Below are positions 39,678 through 54,000 of a stretch of 64,000 bases of DNA, in pieces. The stretch spans positions 9,953,959-10,017,958 of the forward strand of contig NW_019211455.1 in the NCBI RefSeq assembly GCF_002443255.2, in the 5' to 3' direction. The notes under the pieces are model-generated. The model made no database searches and was not told where the DNA came from. It was given only the letters and a program-made list of their open reading frames with translations. The position numbers were made by a program, and so were the translations under genes. How positions within the stretch are numbered: the stretch's first letter is position 1; each line of letters opens with the position of its first letter. This DNA comes from Varroa destructor (taxonomy: Eukaryota; Arthropoda; Arachnida; Mesostigmata; Varroidae).

Positions 39678-42600
39678 ATGGCTGGTCATGAAAAATGGTC
39701 CTCCTGTTTAGAGGTAAGTTTCCCTACGGCATGTTTGATTGACGCAATCAGGATGTTGTGCTTTTCCGATGTTTATCGAAATTTTCAGATACGATTCGGC
39801 GGTGTCAATGGAGGGAGTGGAATTCCGGTGGCCTTGCTGATGCTACATTCTCGCCGTTGGGCGATTGTGATTTTCCTGGCAGGTTTATGCCTCGCTCTTT
39901 ATGTGCTGCTACCGCCAGGGTGGTTCTGTCGGAGCGTTTGCGGACGATACGGTTCAGGGGGCACATGGGACACAATAGACGCTCATTATAGAGCAAGCGA
40001 TGTAAGTCTAGTTTTTCAAATTGATACAACGTTTCTTGTATTTGAATTGATGTATATATTTCTCCGGAGATTGCGTTCGAAAGCCGTCTAGATTTTCCAT
40101 GTAACGATACATATGTAAACTGAATTTTGGACATCATCTTTATTCTAACGACTAATGTTTTGTATTTGTGACGGCGTGTGTATGCTTTTTGACCTATTTA
40201 TTCAGAGACTTATCACGAACAAGAGTGGAGCACGTGTTAAATACAATACAGATATGCCGCTAATTTTCGTCGGAGGAATGCCACGAAGTGGAACAACCCT
40301 TATTCGAGTACTTCTTGATGCCCATCCGGATGTACGTTGCGGAGAAGAGACTAGGATCATCCCCAGGTAGGCCGACTGAACGTAAAGTTAAGGATCTTGA
40401 CAAGCAGAGATTGATTTACACCAGATAGGTATCGTAAGGATATGGATAGATACGGTCGAACTTTGCATTTTACAATCGGTCATAATGGATCTATAAAAGT
40501 CGAAGAAGTGCTAGTTGCGTTTCATACATATTCTCTTAATCTAAGGTCTTTATTCTAAAGACTTTTAATAATATGTAAAGGCACTCAAGTCTCTCGACAA
40601 TTTGTGTGCATCGAATATGTCCGTGGCTGATTATTACTCGTTTATCTCGTTACACGTTCCACCGATTCGAACTGTGGCTCTCGATGATCGAATAATCGAA
40701 TTAAAGGCTGCTGAGTATGAAACAGCAGTGGACGAAAAACCCTACAGAGATGAACCGCCTTCTCGAGGGCGGTATCACCAACGAGGTCATCGATAGCGCT
40801 GTTTCCTCCTTCATCCTTGAGGTAACACCTTCACAGTTTTGAAAGATCAATCCTTCGCCTCCCGTTTGTATAGCTTCATCCTGTCTTAACGAAAACTGCC
40901 ATTTGTTTATTGTGGGTATTGCTTTGTGCGTTACATAGACGTCAGCCTCCTTACTGACTTTTCCTTACGACGTGCTTGATCTGTAGATCAAACAAAGGTT
41001 TGACCACCCTAGGAGACATCGTTTTCGACAAAAGTTTCGTCTCACCGCTCGTGATTTATTCTGTGCCTAGGTGATCGTCCGTCATGGGGAGCCTGCACCT
41101 CGTTTGTGTAACAAGGACCCGTTCACGTTACGAGCGGCAACATATCTACATCAGCTTTTCCCTAAAGCCAAATTCATCCTAATGATACGCGATGGCCGAG
41201 CAGTCGTTCACTCAATCATTACACGAAAAGTACGTGTCCCATGGACTGCACGTTTTTGTTATTACACATGCTGTATTCTATTTAGAAGTAGAAACTATAA
41301 ATGGAGCATTTTTATAAAAACTTAAATACTGTTTACTGGACGTGTGCTGGAATCTGTTCTGCGATCGCATACATTTTTCAGGTGACTATAACAGGTTATG
41401 ATCTGACGAGTTATCGACAATGTTTGAAAAAGTGGAACCAGGCAATGACGAGCATGTACACCCAATGTCAACAACTAGGGACCAAATGGTAAGGTCAAAT
41501 GAGAACTTCCAATATATTGTGGCCTCAAACTAATGGACTGGTAATTTTTAATAAAGCTTGAAAGATATGAAATACGACTAACACAAAAAAGTATCAGAAT
41601 TAAATTCATTGTTGCCTAAAATGGCTACATAAAAATGGATCGTAATTTATGCCTAGTTTTTATTTGTTGAACTACTACATTATTGTTAACTAGGTGTTTG
41701 CCAGTATATTATGAACAACTTGTACTTCACCCGCGGCCTTGGCTCGAAAAGATCCTTAACTTTCTTGACGTTCCGTGGAGCGATGATGTCCTTCGTCACG
41801 ACAAGCTGGTTAACAAGCCCGGAGGAATCTCACTCTCGATGTAAGCTGCAGTGCAATGCTATGTCACTCAATAGGGCGAGCGATATTCATAGGTTGTACG
41901 GTCGTCGTTTTAAGTTATGTATCATTCCTGAATGTCTTATGCTGTCCGGCGCTGTGTATAGACAGATCGCTCGGTTACTAGTTACGCTTGTTTAAACGTC
42001 AAATTCGTTCAAAAATCATTGTAATACGCTGAAATAAAACAAATGTTCACGGACTATGCACCGTTGTGCGATTTTGCCAAGAAATCGAAGCTTGAACTGA
42101 GCGATATTTAAGTGCATCTGTCATATTGCTGGTGCTTTGTTCTGTTTATTGACTAGGTTGGAAAGATCGACAGATCAGGTGATCAAACCAATTAACATGG
42201 AAGCCCTTTCGAAATGGGTCGGAGCGATTCCCAAAGATGTCGTCAAGGATATGGCACTAATTGCGCCCATGTTGGAATATTTAGGTATGCGCGATGTATA
42301 TTAAGCTAGCGTGGTAGGTATGTATTACTAAACGTGGAAATCAACCATGTCCTTCGATTTGATTTTTCTTTCACTATGCCCAGTTTTATACAGATTCACA
42401 TACAGAATCACAATGACTAATGGTCGTGAGATACAACAAAAAAAATGACTAAGTTCGGGAGGTAACATTTCAAACAGTTCGGTTAAAATCACGTCAAGTC
42501 ATAGAGCTATGACAGTGGCGCATTAAAACAAGCTGACATTTGCGGATTAATTCCTTGATAATTCTAATAGCCCACCAGTACCAACTAATAGGGTTTTCCA

Positions 42601-42845
42601 TTTCTTTTTTCTGTTATTCGGCACTGTTGTACCACTTTTTAGGCTACGACCCTGCCGCGAATCCACCCGACTATGGTAAGCCCGATTCGTTCGTACTGAA
42701 CAACACGAAATCGATTAAGCAGAATGTCGAAGAATGGCGAGCTAAGGAAAATGTCGTTGAACGTGAACGTGAAGCTTTGCGACGAAAAATGGCAATGGAA
42801 AAGAACCACCATAAAGACGAGCAAGATAACGCCAAGGACCGATAG
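39678..42845 (+). CDS. TPST: Protein-tyrosine sulfotransferase (TPST)
   Basis: Nine exons: 39678-39713, 39789-40001, 40206-40366, 40707-40821, 41071-41229, 41382-41488, 41694-41840, 42157-42284, 42643-42845. All phases match, giving 422 residues (vertebrate TPSTs 370-377). The enzyme moves sulfate from PAPS to tyrosines of secreted and membrane proteins in the trans-Golgi. A single N-terminal membrane anchor (about residues 36-53, [18 protein letters not shown]) fits the type II topology. [16 protein letters not shown] is the PAPS-binding loop. By alignment to human TPST2, Arg110 and Glu131 ([10 protein letters not shown]) match its catalytic Arg78 and Glu99. [21 protein letters not shown] and [11 protein letters not shown] are conserved. 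The anchor is preceded by about 30 extra residues; Met30 is an alternative start giving a more usual length. The C-terminus is highly charged ([13 protein letters not shown]). Confidence 0.95.
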
Positions 42846-45800
42846 GTCTCAGCTGACGTAGACAGCTGAAATGACAAGTTCAGGGTAGCGGCACCTGTCG
42901 CTTAGGCGTACGATAAACAGCAGTCGATTCCGTCGGTAATATCACGGAATAGCGTCAGTTAAACGCGTTGATACGACCCATTTTATTTAGGCCGTAAATT
43001 AACGTTTGTTCTCCTTTAGTACACGAATGCAGTGGCTCAATCCATTGGCAATGAGCGAGAAAATACCGAATCCTAGTTTGTCGATACATCCGTATATGAT
43101 CATTTCACGTAACTAGTGTCTGGTACCATTCGTCAAGTTATTTTCATTGTGTTTTACATTATATAGCAACGACGCTTATCAAAAACAGTTCGTTGAAGGG
43201 TGTGCGTGAGCTTTCAAGAGCATTTCACAGTAATGAATTATATTAAAACGCTTGGCTAGTCCAAGTGATTACAATGACATGTGGTGGCAGATAAAAAGCG
43301 AGGAAAGGAGTTCAAATCGCCTGTATTCAAATGTATAGGAAATTTTCTCTAATTTATTGAGAGATTTAACTTTGAATTAGTTATATTTTGTATAGCGAAT
43401 CAAATAACTGATTACTGCCTGACAATATTTGGATATAGCGGACTATTTGGATAAAGCGAAGTTCCATGCGATTCGCGTCAATGGTCAGCTTCGGTGGACC
43501 TTCACAGTTTATCCATAACAGAACAATTAACATGTTTCTCCCTCGGTAGTAAGTACATTGAAAGCTTGTTCTGTTTTAGTCATCATGGCAGCTTCCTTTT
43601 ATCTGTTGCATCGTCCGTGAGAGTAACGTATTGAACCTGCCTCCACAGTTAGTTTTTTCCCTATGATTTATTTACTCTTTACTGCCTCCCTGCGAGTGTT
43701 GACCGGTGTTCTCTCGTTTCGATTTATTACTGTTTTACCATATTCTTACTTAATTTGTATTGCATTGCATTCCATAGAAACCATCATCTGCGGACTTAGA
43801 CATCGTTTTGCTCAGTTAATGGTCTCCTGATACCTGCTCCTTTTCCTCTTGCTGTACGTCTTCTGTTGTATAAACTTAGTCACGTTACTCTGATGCTTTT
43901 ATACGGGTAACGCTTTTCTAACATACCGGATGTCTCCTGTTTTCTACTGGATGCTGATGTGTTCTATTGTTTCTCAGATACCTTGTGTTATCATTAGCTT
44001 TTACAGTGAAAGATGTGTTCCGCGCTTATTTTCAAGTGTGTATTTAAGCTTCAAAATGATAACATCTAAAGTCTTAATGAAATCAATCGTGGATCTAGAC
44101 TAAATGACCATCGTGTTTGCCTTGTTAGCATAATTTACGACTCTGTTCACCGGCTAAGTGCTCACCGGAATTTAGTTTCTAGTTAAATCGGCCCCCAAAC
44201 GCACAGGTTGCTGTATCACTCAACGCCGCAGGATTTCCTAGGATTTTTTTGAAATTTGGAAATATAAAAGAAGTTAGGTTCCATATCGGGGCATTGTAAG
44301 GCAATAACGGCTGGTTTTGAGACGTAGTTCTAACCGAATAAAATATCGCTAAGGATTTCTGTGAGCTTTCCATTTCGGAGTTGAACAGTAGACCGCAGCT
44401 TTTGAAATCACTAAAGCCAGCATATGAGTTCCTGTGGTGAGAGTATGTTTGTTCCCGTATTGCAGCAGAATTTAGAAGAATAGAACTTTCGTACAATGAG
44501 CGATCGGCGCACAAGACAAATGTTTCACGACGCATTTTCTACGTTGTAATATCTAGTAATTGAATTGTTTTTTCTAAGCGCTGCTTCGGTTTTTGAATAG
44601 AACGTAGAATGTAGCTAGCTGTATACCGAAGAGTGTATCAAACAAATGTCTCTGGCCTGACAAAAGCATCGATGCGTAATCTTTACGCTAAAGGTTTCTC
44701 GTTCAATGAAGGCTCGGTGTACAGAGAGATAACTAAATTCCAACAAGTACCATTTCCCGAAAAGGATAGATTTCCACAACGTCTGCTTAGATTTATTACA
44801 TTTGTTCAAATTTAGATAGAAGACTGATCCACTCAACCTGTTTCTACGATGCAAGTGCTGATTAGTGCCCCATTATATTTGTACGTCATTTTGTAAAGCT
44901 GTGATCGTGTTTTTGTCGGGAGATGTTGGAATCGCTATGGATCTCATTCCCTGTCAATCATTTATTTCTGTTGGCATTATTGTATCTACTGGAAATCTAC
45001 CACAAGGAGGCGTGATCCAGCCGATACGCTATCCCAATGTGTAATGACTCGGTAATGGGAAACGATGAAAGGAGACTAAATCCTGACCTCTAATGTTTAC
45101 ACAGCAAAATGTAAGGAATACTGGACGTCCGTCAGGGGCTGCTTTGTTTCGTATTTCATCAGGGTGCCGCTGTCAGCCTGCAAATATTGAAACAGGAACT
45201 GGTGTCTTCTTAGGTATTTTGTGTTCTCAGCGCCGTCTGAGCTCTGTATCTGTAAATCTATTGTTCTATCAGAACTCTGTCATACACTACACAGACTTGG
45301 AGAGACGGTACATTCGAAACGAATCAAAGTGAAATCTTATGTCAAACTAAAGGTACAAGATAATGAAATTAAAACGCTTAGATATTATTATTAAGAATAA
45401 CAAAAATTATTGGCATCGTACATACGAATTGGGAAGTCGACAAGTAACTGGATCAACATGAAGTGCTCAGACTCGAATTTGTCCTGGACTAGATCGAAGT
45501 TACGTAGCGACTATATTGTATTGTATAGAGATTATAAACATATGCATACGTGCACGAAGCTAAATGATACGTCAAAATATTTGTAGATTACCGCTGATTT
45601 TGAACAATGTGTTGACATCGATGAATCACGCGATTTTTCACGAAGTTTTCACGAAACGGTATAATGTAATTAAAAAGATGCTTCATTTATGGGCGCAAAT
45701 TTGTATACCAAATATTTCTCGATCCGATGTTAAGTAGCAGACGATAATATTAACCGCAATGCAAAACAGGGCGCTAAAAATACACATAGCTTAGACCACG

Positions 45801-48068
45801 GTAGGAATCAAGTGGGAAGTAACAACAGTGAGAACACCGAATCTAATCATGTATAACTAAACGTCAATTAGCAATGTGACAACAACTAAAGCACCCCAAT
45901 AGTAACATAGTAACATCATATATATGGAGAACAAAATGGACTGGAGCCAAGTTGATGAAGCTGCAGATGTCCTTTGATGCGCGAGTGTTGAATTGTATAA
46001 TAAAAGAAGTATATTTAAAAAATGACTCAAGCAGTAAAAACGAATAAAACAAACCTGAATTCTAGGTTGCCAAAATTAAACTGACTATTGATTTAACCAA
46101 TCTATGAGCTTGCAAATGGTAAAAATCAGTTTGATTTTTGAGTATATCTACGATGCATCTCGATAGTATTGTCTAGTTTGTATTCTAACTATTTAATTGT
46201 TAGCAGATAGGTCGTACAAAATCCACAAGATGCAATCTTGCTTCCTTACCTTTGCAATACATGTTGGATCGGATGGGTACGTAAATTAAGTTGTGTATAG
46301 TTCACCTACAACTTGCCAATGAAGATCAAATAAATTTTTTCGCAGAAAAGATTTAATCAAAATAGTCATTGACAATAGGAGGATTCGGTAAAGTTCACTT
46401 TTAAGAGTTCTGATAGTTAAGTTGATGACTATTAACCAGCGTGTGTCCCTATTGTTTTGTGTTATATTTTTGGAGTAAAATCAGTTAGCGTATTGCCTAT
46501 TAATAGTTGAACTCATGATGTTGGACTTCAAGATTGTTTAAAATGCGTGACAAAGATAATTTTAATATTCTACAGGAATGAGATTACGGTTTGCCTCTGT
46601 TTAGGTATAAACTAATCTTCGGAAAACTTTTGAATATGCAAGCAAATTTGAATTTGTTCGTTTTAGAGTCTTGTATTATAGGATACTAGATAAACTGATA
46701 AAGCTTAATACATACATTTTATTATTTTAAAACTACTCCGGCTTCTAGGTCCAATAAGGTGAAACTGAAGTATGGTGTTGGAGTTATATTTTCGAAAAAA
46801 ACAATGACGCGATGCCTGAAGCCATACTGCTTAATTACCTTCACGTTGGGATTGTCTAAATACGCCCGTCTAGCGTACAATCTCTGATCTAAGATCTGAT
46901 TTTGGTCGGCAACATCTGCTTGCTGTGCATTCTACTGTGAAAACATTATAGTGAATGAATACATGACGAGTGTAATCAGAGTTTTTCTAATGCTAAAGAT
47001 ATCAGAGCTTATGACCAGCGACGGTAGAGTGCAGGTTTGCTTTCCAAAATTCTACTATATGTCTGATTCGACAAGATGCGCAAAGTCCAGTACTTTATCA
47101 AAGATACCCTACATTTCTGCTTACTTCAGTAATACACCGTTTAATTAACGCTTGACTTCAAATGAATTATGGTCCTTTTCATGGAACATAGCTGTGTTAA
47201 TTTACTAGATAATATGGAGCGATGTATCCAATATACGTCATTATATTCCGTATTTATTTATCAATAAACAATTTGTTTACAACAAAGAATTGGTTTTAGT
47301 ATGTAAGCAGAGCACGAAAAAATGCGTATGCTCAAATAAATAAATCTTATTGAAAAAATTATAATTTGATGCAACAACTAAAGGAAATCTCATAACGTCA
47401 TAGGACATAACAGAGAAAGTTCCCTATCTATGGTTTTGTCTTCATTTAAAAGGTTTTCACCACAAAGGTTTTTCACAAATGTGTTTTAAGTACAATTTAA
47501 ATATCAACCTGAGCTCAAAAATTTAGCTATATCCACGTATTTAACCTTTCGGAACTGCAACCAACCATACCTTCAACTTGTCTCTTCCAGAAAACTTAAT
47601 GGAAATATTGGATTCTGCCTGCACGTTAATCTATTTTTATTCTGTAGCTTTTACCGTGTTTTACATCTGTTACTCAAACAATTAATTACTTCAGATGGCT
47701 GGATCCCAGCACGAAACTAAAAGGTTAAGGTCTATTGTGTAGGTGGCAAGGGCCAAGTCAGACTGTTCCACCACTCACTCATCTGTTTACTCAAGCGAGC
47801 ATCCCGCGCATTGTCCCACGCACTAACGGTAATGCGTTCATCCTCGTGGATGTCTGTATCGGAGACTTCTCATATAGACGTCGTCTGCTAGCGGATCATC
47901 CAGTCAGCCTTCCGTGGACCTTGTGATCTGCAGCAGTCGTCAGTGTTTGCTCGTAGTTGACGAGTGGTCGGGCAAGCCAGTGGTGCATGAAAGTAACAGA
48001 AAACGTTACAAGTAAATACCTACACTCTAAAATAGTGACCCTACACTCCTGTTTTATTCTTAACAACA
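42846..48068. other. Intergenic region between TPST and the CoA-transferase gene
   Basis: No gene recognised. A weak ATTAAA at 43242 could serve as the TPST poly(A) signal. A pogo-like terminus lies near 43423. Frames at 44179-44535 (minus, 118 codons) and 45093-45332 show no recognisable domain. A GC-richer segment at 47700-48068 probably holds the CoA-transferase promoter and leader. Confidence 0.4.
43423..43480. mobile_element. Possible pogo/Tigger-like transposon terminus
   Basis: The segment TTTGGATATAGCGGACTATT followed by TGGATAAAGCGAAGTTCC has the repeated GGATATAGCG(A/G)A pattern seen at ends of pogo/Tigger-type elements. No transposase and no matching opposite terminus found, so at most a fragment. 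Confidence 0.3.
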
Positions 48069-51000
48069 ATGCTTTTTGCGGTTGCGCGGAAATGTGGCCT
48101 CCTAAGCGCAACTGTTACGCGGACTAGCCCCGCAGCGCTGAACCGTGGATTGTATAATTATTCGCGAGAGCCATTCATGGCTCTGGATCGCAAACCGAAA
48201 ACAGTCAGCGCCGATGAAGCCGTTAGTGTAGTAAAATCAGGTAAGTAAGTTGATTAAAGCAGTGAACACAAAGACGTACGTATTCATTTAATAGTTCCAA
48301 GTCAACGTCACTATATATTTGTAATGTAAAATTTTGTCAGCTCTGTGATTGCCAATGGGCGTCTGTTCATTAAGTGTATTTTTGGTTTTTGGGTCAGTTT
48401 CTCCCAAACCAGTTCTGCTTTTTTTTATGATACGGCAGCAGCAGTCACCAGCATTTGAGTAATTGCATTATCTCTGTGGTTATGCCAGGAACATGAAAGG
48501 ATCATTTGAATTTCCTTTTCCGGAAAAAGTGCGACGACTTTTACGTAAATTTTTACAAAGTATCTCAAAAGTGCAAAGTAATTTGCACCTTTGAAATAAT
48601 TTATTCTGCTTTTTTTATTATCAAGGTTTTGGCGACGCAATATTGTTGTGTACTTATTCACAAGCATGTTTTAACAAGAAACGGTTCCTAGAACTTGCAT
48701 GTATTGTCTATGAGGGAATAGATCAGTCGGTACTATGTAGTGGTTAGAAACGAATGTTAGTCTTCGCTCAGTTATATTCCATCGTTATTCGACTTCCGTG
48801 TAGTTAATTCACATCTGCCAACAAAGGTCGCTACGAGGTTTCTCTAAGCAAAATTTCCATTTTAATTACGTTTACGTCTTTTTTAATCAAAATATTTTTT
48901 TCGACTGTTAAAAATTATATTTCAATTACAATAATTTCAGTTCCTTCGTCATTTTACTGTACTCCCTTTGTGAGGACACTCCACTCCCCGACGAACAACT
49001 TAAATTACTGCATGTACGTGTCGAACAATTTGCACTTGCCGATGTTAATATTCTCGCTCGTACAATTCACTGAACTATAGTTACCGTTGTGCCTGGTTCC
49101 CCGCTTCCTAGGCGCCAGAAAGCATGAGTGATCTCCATAGAAACCCACCTTCGTTTTGAGCAAACCTATTTTGAGCGCTCCTTTGCATAAAGACTTATGC
49201 GTGATTTCACGATCAGGGTGCTGTGATACTGTTATCAGAATGAGCCAATCATAAGCATAACTGCCATTAGCTAGACAGTGTATTTTGACGTTGGCATTAG
49301 TCATCAAGACTGTTGCCTTGCATGCATCGACAAAGTTTCATGCCATGATCATTCCATGGGCGGAAGCAGCAAAAACACACTACCATTTCGCGTTTCGTAT
49401 CGAACGATCTCAAACGATGGACATCGCTTGACGGCCAGTGAAAGGGCACGGTCTTTACACAGATCAGTATTGGACTTCGATAGTCAATTCCTTGCTAAAA
49501 TGTTACTCCTGTGGACAAAACCGATTGGTTGTCCATCTCTTAAGCATTGTTTTTGTTGTCCCTATCTAAAGAGATTTTTGCAAAACGTGATGATACAGTG
49601 AGGTTGCTTTACTGCTACAAATGGCTGGATAGGTGACTAAGTGTTCGTGAATAGTCGAATAGTGTGCGTTATTAGATGTAACGCAACAACAGTAAAGTGA
49701 CCTTTTGCACGATAGTCTTATAATGTTCCCTCAGTCATGGTCAATGAGAAACAAGTAGCGGTAATATTTTCAACTTCAAATTAAAGAAAATGATATATAC
49801 TACTCTAAATACGTTTTCGGGGAAAAAGCCTAGTTAGAACTACTGAAAACAGGTACATCATGAACGATAGGTAACCTCGACAGTAGTACTCGAATCGAAT
49901 GTTAAAAATTCGGTAAATCATTGCTTGGTATCGTCTACTTATTGTTCAATATTTGTTCTTAGTACTTTTGGCTGCATCAATTATGACAAATCTACCATCA
50001 TATCACGACTATATTATGATAACAATTTATACATTTTCTATTCTTAGCAGTAATTACAATGGAATGCATTAATTCAGTGATATTCATTCTTGGCTATATG
50101 AGGCCTCTTACGCTAATTATTGCACGAGTGACAGCTAGGAACTAAGTCCATATATCGCCAATATGACTCGTTATGGTGATTGCATTGACTCATGCGGTCC
50201 GTGGGGTAGGTGGAAAAGTATCTTCTATGAAATAATCTTTTGTAATAGAATAATACGCTTCAACTGGGCTGAAACAGTCTATCTCTTATATTGGATCGAA
50301 ACAACCCGCTATGAAGTGATGGTCTCGTGGCTTGACACAATTATTTATGGGAAGCCAGCCTTGCTTGGCGGGGGTAGCGTTGTGGGCTTTTGATTTGTTC
50401 GTCTAATCCGTTTGTGCTGATTAGATTCTAAATCTAATCATGTACTCTAGAAGAGTATATGATATATTCTTTCAACGCGTTTCCATACCTATACCAAAAA
50501 CTGCATGTAGAAATTGCGCACATCGCTAATGTTCGAAATCATATCTCATAAATGAGGTTACGCAGTATAACAAATACATTGCTAACAATAATCGTCACGC
50601 CGACTAGCTGTTTACTACAGTGCTCGTTAGGGGTCGTTTCAGATAAGCGGAGTCATGAAAAAGGTTCAAATATCAGGTAAAGCCCACGTTAAATGTTAAT
50701 TATCTACGTTAACTACGTTATCTATTAACACGTAGAACTGTTGGTTTTATCCAGTAGAATCTTGTAGAATCGTGTTAACTCCAATTCAGAGAGTGAGAGA
50801 GAGAGAGGGTTGCAATTCAAAAATGTTCAATTCAAATTCAACTTTGGGTTCATATTCCTAGGCACAGTAAGTGATGGATCAAAATGAATTCTATTTACAT
50901 CATAGAAACAAACGGTTTATTTGACGAAAACTGATTATTGTAATTTTCTTTATATGGCGATCTAAAATTGTTATAACAGTTGCGAAAACTACGAAAAAGG

Positions 51001-54000
51001 TAAGCAATGAATCCATGCCTCTATAATAAGGGGATGATTTTTGAGGGACAATCGCGGTATCGCTGTTGATTATATATTGTAAAATTTTGTGCCCTTATTT
51101 TCTAATGGACCTCGGAACATAGAAACAACGATATGTTTCCACGATCAACGCGAAGATTTCTGATTAATATTACACAAAGCCTAAAAAGCTATCACCATTT
51201 CATAAGTTAAGCAGATTGATAAGCTCGTTTGTTAGGCCAACAGACTCTGATCATTAAATAGACAAAGTTGAACCAGTATATGCTGAAGCTCGATTCGATG
51301 CGATTCGGCAGAAAAAGACAAGCGAACTAGGGTGAACACTCCAGTGAAGGCACGTGCGTTCCATGCCCATGGAAAAACGGAATGCGGTACGGGGCAACTT
51401 CTAGCCAATTTCTATTCCGCTATAGTAATATGCTAGCTAAGAACGACAACTGTATTACTATTTAACACGTGTAACTGAGATGAATTTTTCGCACCTTTGG
51501 GTAACTCGCGTGTAGTGTTTTACCGTTTATCGCTAATAATACTCTGTATGTTTGATTCCTTTAACTATGCGCTCGATCTACTCTAGGCAAAAGCTCCTAA
51601 AACGTACACGAAATTTATTAGTAGGTAAAAGTGATATGGGTCGCTGTTTCTATTCGGTACGCAGCTGAGAGGGCTCGTTCAAGTATTTACCTCTTCTTGA
51701 AGTCCTTCTCCAGATAGGTGGACAAGCGTTTGTTTAGCCGGTGACAGACAACGAAGAGGAAGCTACTTATAGGTCCTGGTCACTACTAGTCGTGTTTGGA
51801 AGGTAGTTTCGTAGAAGCGGGCAAGAAGGACAGTGTAGCAAGCTCTGTTTTATTATGAATAAAGGGCTAACTTATCGTAAGTTGTGTGTGGTATTACTAA
51901 AAGACACCGCTCACAAGAAAAAGGAAAGTTTCTAGTGTGATCATTTTAAGTCGTTAACATAATAATTGCACACATAGCATAAGTCAATGGATTTGCGAAA
52001 GACTTTCAGACCCACCAAACAGGTGAGCCGTCCGAGACTGTCAACGTTACAACAGCTAATTTATGGAAGTTGGCATAATTCACAAACTTTCAAGCACTTG
52101 TGTCTCCTCGCAGGCTTCAAATTGTATGGCCTGCTGACAGTACCCGAAACCTATTATCCTCCAATTTGATGTGATATTCGAAACAAGAAAGCACTTGCTC
52201 AAAAAATTGATCAAAATTACAAGTAGGTAGGCCATAAAGAATGCACTTTTACTCCTGGGGACCTCGCTGTAGCCTTGCGTAGGAAATGAGGGAATATATT
52301 TGCTGTATGTAAAATGTATTGCGAATAGTCTGACGGAAAACATGAGACAAGTGAAAGGTGTTGGTAGAATGAAGCCAAACTAATGATAAAACTACAACTG
52401 AACACTGAAAAAAAAACGTGCGATACTGGTTCAATATCATACGGTTATTTTTGCTACTCGATATGCACGACTTGCTTTTGTCTATTTTCACATTCGTGTG
52501 CAAGTGACACGTACAATACAAAAGGTAGTTTATTTTTACGAAAGTTTGAACCGACTTATTCGACAATGCAACCCTATTTACAACCAATGCGACTAGCAAG
52601 ACACAGTTTCGCAAGAGACAAAGTCGCGTTCAATGTATCTATTTTTAGAACGAACTAGCAAACCTAGTACTCTCTGACCTTACCAAGGAAAGAGACAAGG
52701 GGTGAGTGGGTCTTCTCTTCAGGTCTTCGAATGGCTGAGAAAGACTCGAAGGTCACCACTACGCAGGCTGCGAATATAGGAAACTGAAGTATTAAACCAC
52801 CGATGGGAGTGGTCAGGTAGGACGCTTTGTAAAAACAGTCATATGGGTATGTTTAAAATTATGCGAGTTTTGTCCCATGTATCTTGAAGAATATCTCGCT
52901 CCGTTCTGAACTGATATCTGCGCGTAGGCTAGCAGATGTTTGAAAAATATCATATATTCCAGATATAAGTAATAACAGATACTAAAATGGCAAAAAAAAT
53001 CTTCGTGTTGATTTAAAAAGGACGAAGTACTTAACTCAATTTTATGAGGATGTGTAGGTCAGCTCTGTGATAAAGTTTAATCGTTATACACGAGAACTCG
53101 AATCAATTCCATTTCAAACAGGTTTTGCTGTTTATTTTACCGACTGCATCTGATGGCATGCTGTTGTAGGGTCTGATGAATCATTACCTCTTTTTTTATT
53201 AATGAAATTAATAATAAAATAAAATAAATTAATAAATCACGACACAACACAGAAACGTTTGTTTTCCTGTTAATTGGTTTATTAGTACTGAGTTCGAATC
53301 GAAATACGCTCGCAAATCTTAGAAGCTTCAGATTTACTCAATCGACACAGTCCCATGTGGTGTCTATGTGGAACGAACCACTCTCTTTGACAGTTGGCTT
53401 GATATTTTATGGTGTATTACTGTTTGGTTAATTCCTGTCGTCAAAATATATTCGAGGGATTATTGCTGTTATTATTTTGTCACACTGACATAATGAGCAC
53501 TTGAAAAAGCAAAAGAAATTATCATACAGCATATCCAAAATTTGGTCCTTGAATTAGTTCTAATGAACAAATCGTGTCATTTCAGGCGATGTGGTATTTT
53601 TGCATGGAGCAGCAGCCACACCACGTGCCCTTGTGCCAGCTCTTGCCGAGCACGGCAAAAAGGCTGGTCTTAAGGGGGTCACGGTCTGTCACATTCACAC
53701 CGAAGGAGCGGCTGAATACAACGACCCAAGCTGCGACGGTATCTTCCGGTATGTTTTTGGTGATTTTTGCCAAAACAAACAAGTCCTTCAAAGTGACTAG
53801 TAACTTCCGCTAAATTAAGCTAGTTAGCTGGACGGCAGCCACACTGTTTAAAGGTTTGAGCATCTTATAATCCTCTGATGATGTCAAATTTAGTTTGCTT
53901 ATAGTTACGAAATTGATGATTGGTAGATAACGCGATTGAAATATAAACTTCAAATGGATTGCACATGAATATTAAATGTATCTGCTGCTAAGAGCAATTT

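Noticed and set aside
49278..49601. 107-codon frame and its antisense neighbour 49005-49307
   Set aside because: Both lie inside the CoA-transferase intron, overlap on opposite strands and show no family signature.
52249..52614. 121-codon minus-strand frame
   Set aside because: Intronic, overlapped by other frames on both strands, no recognisable domain.
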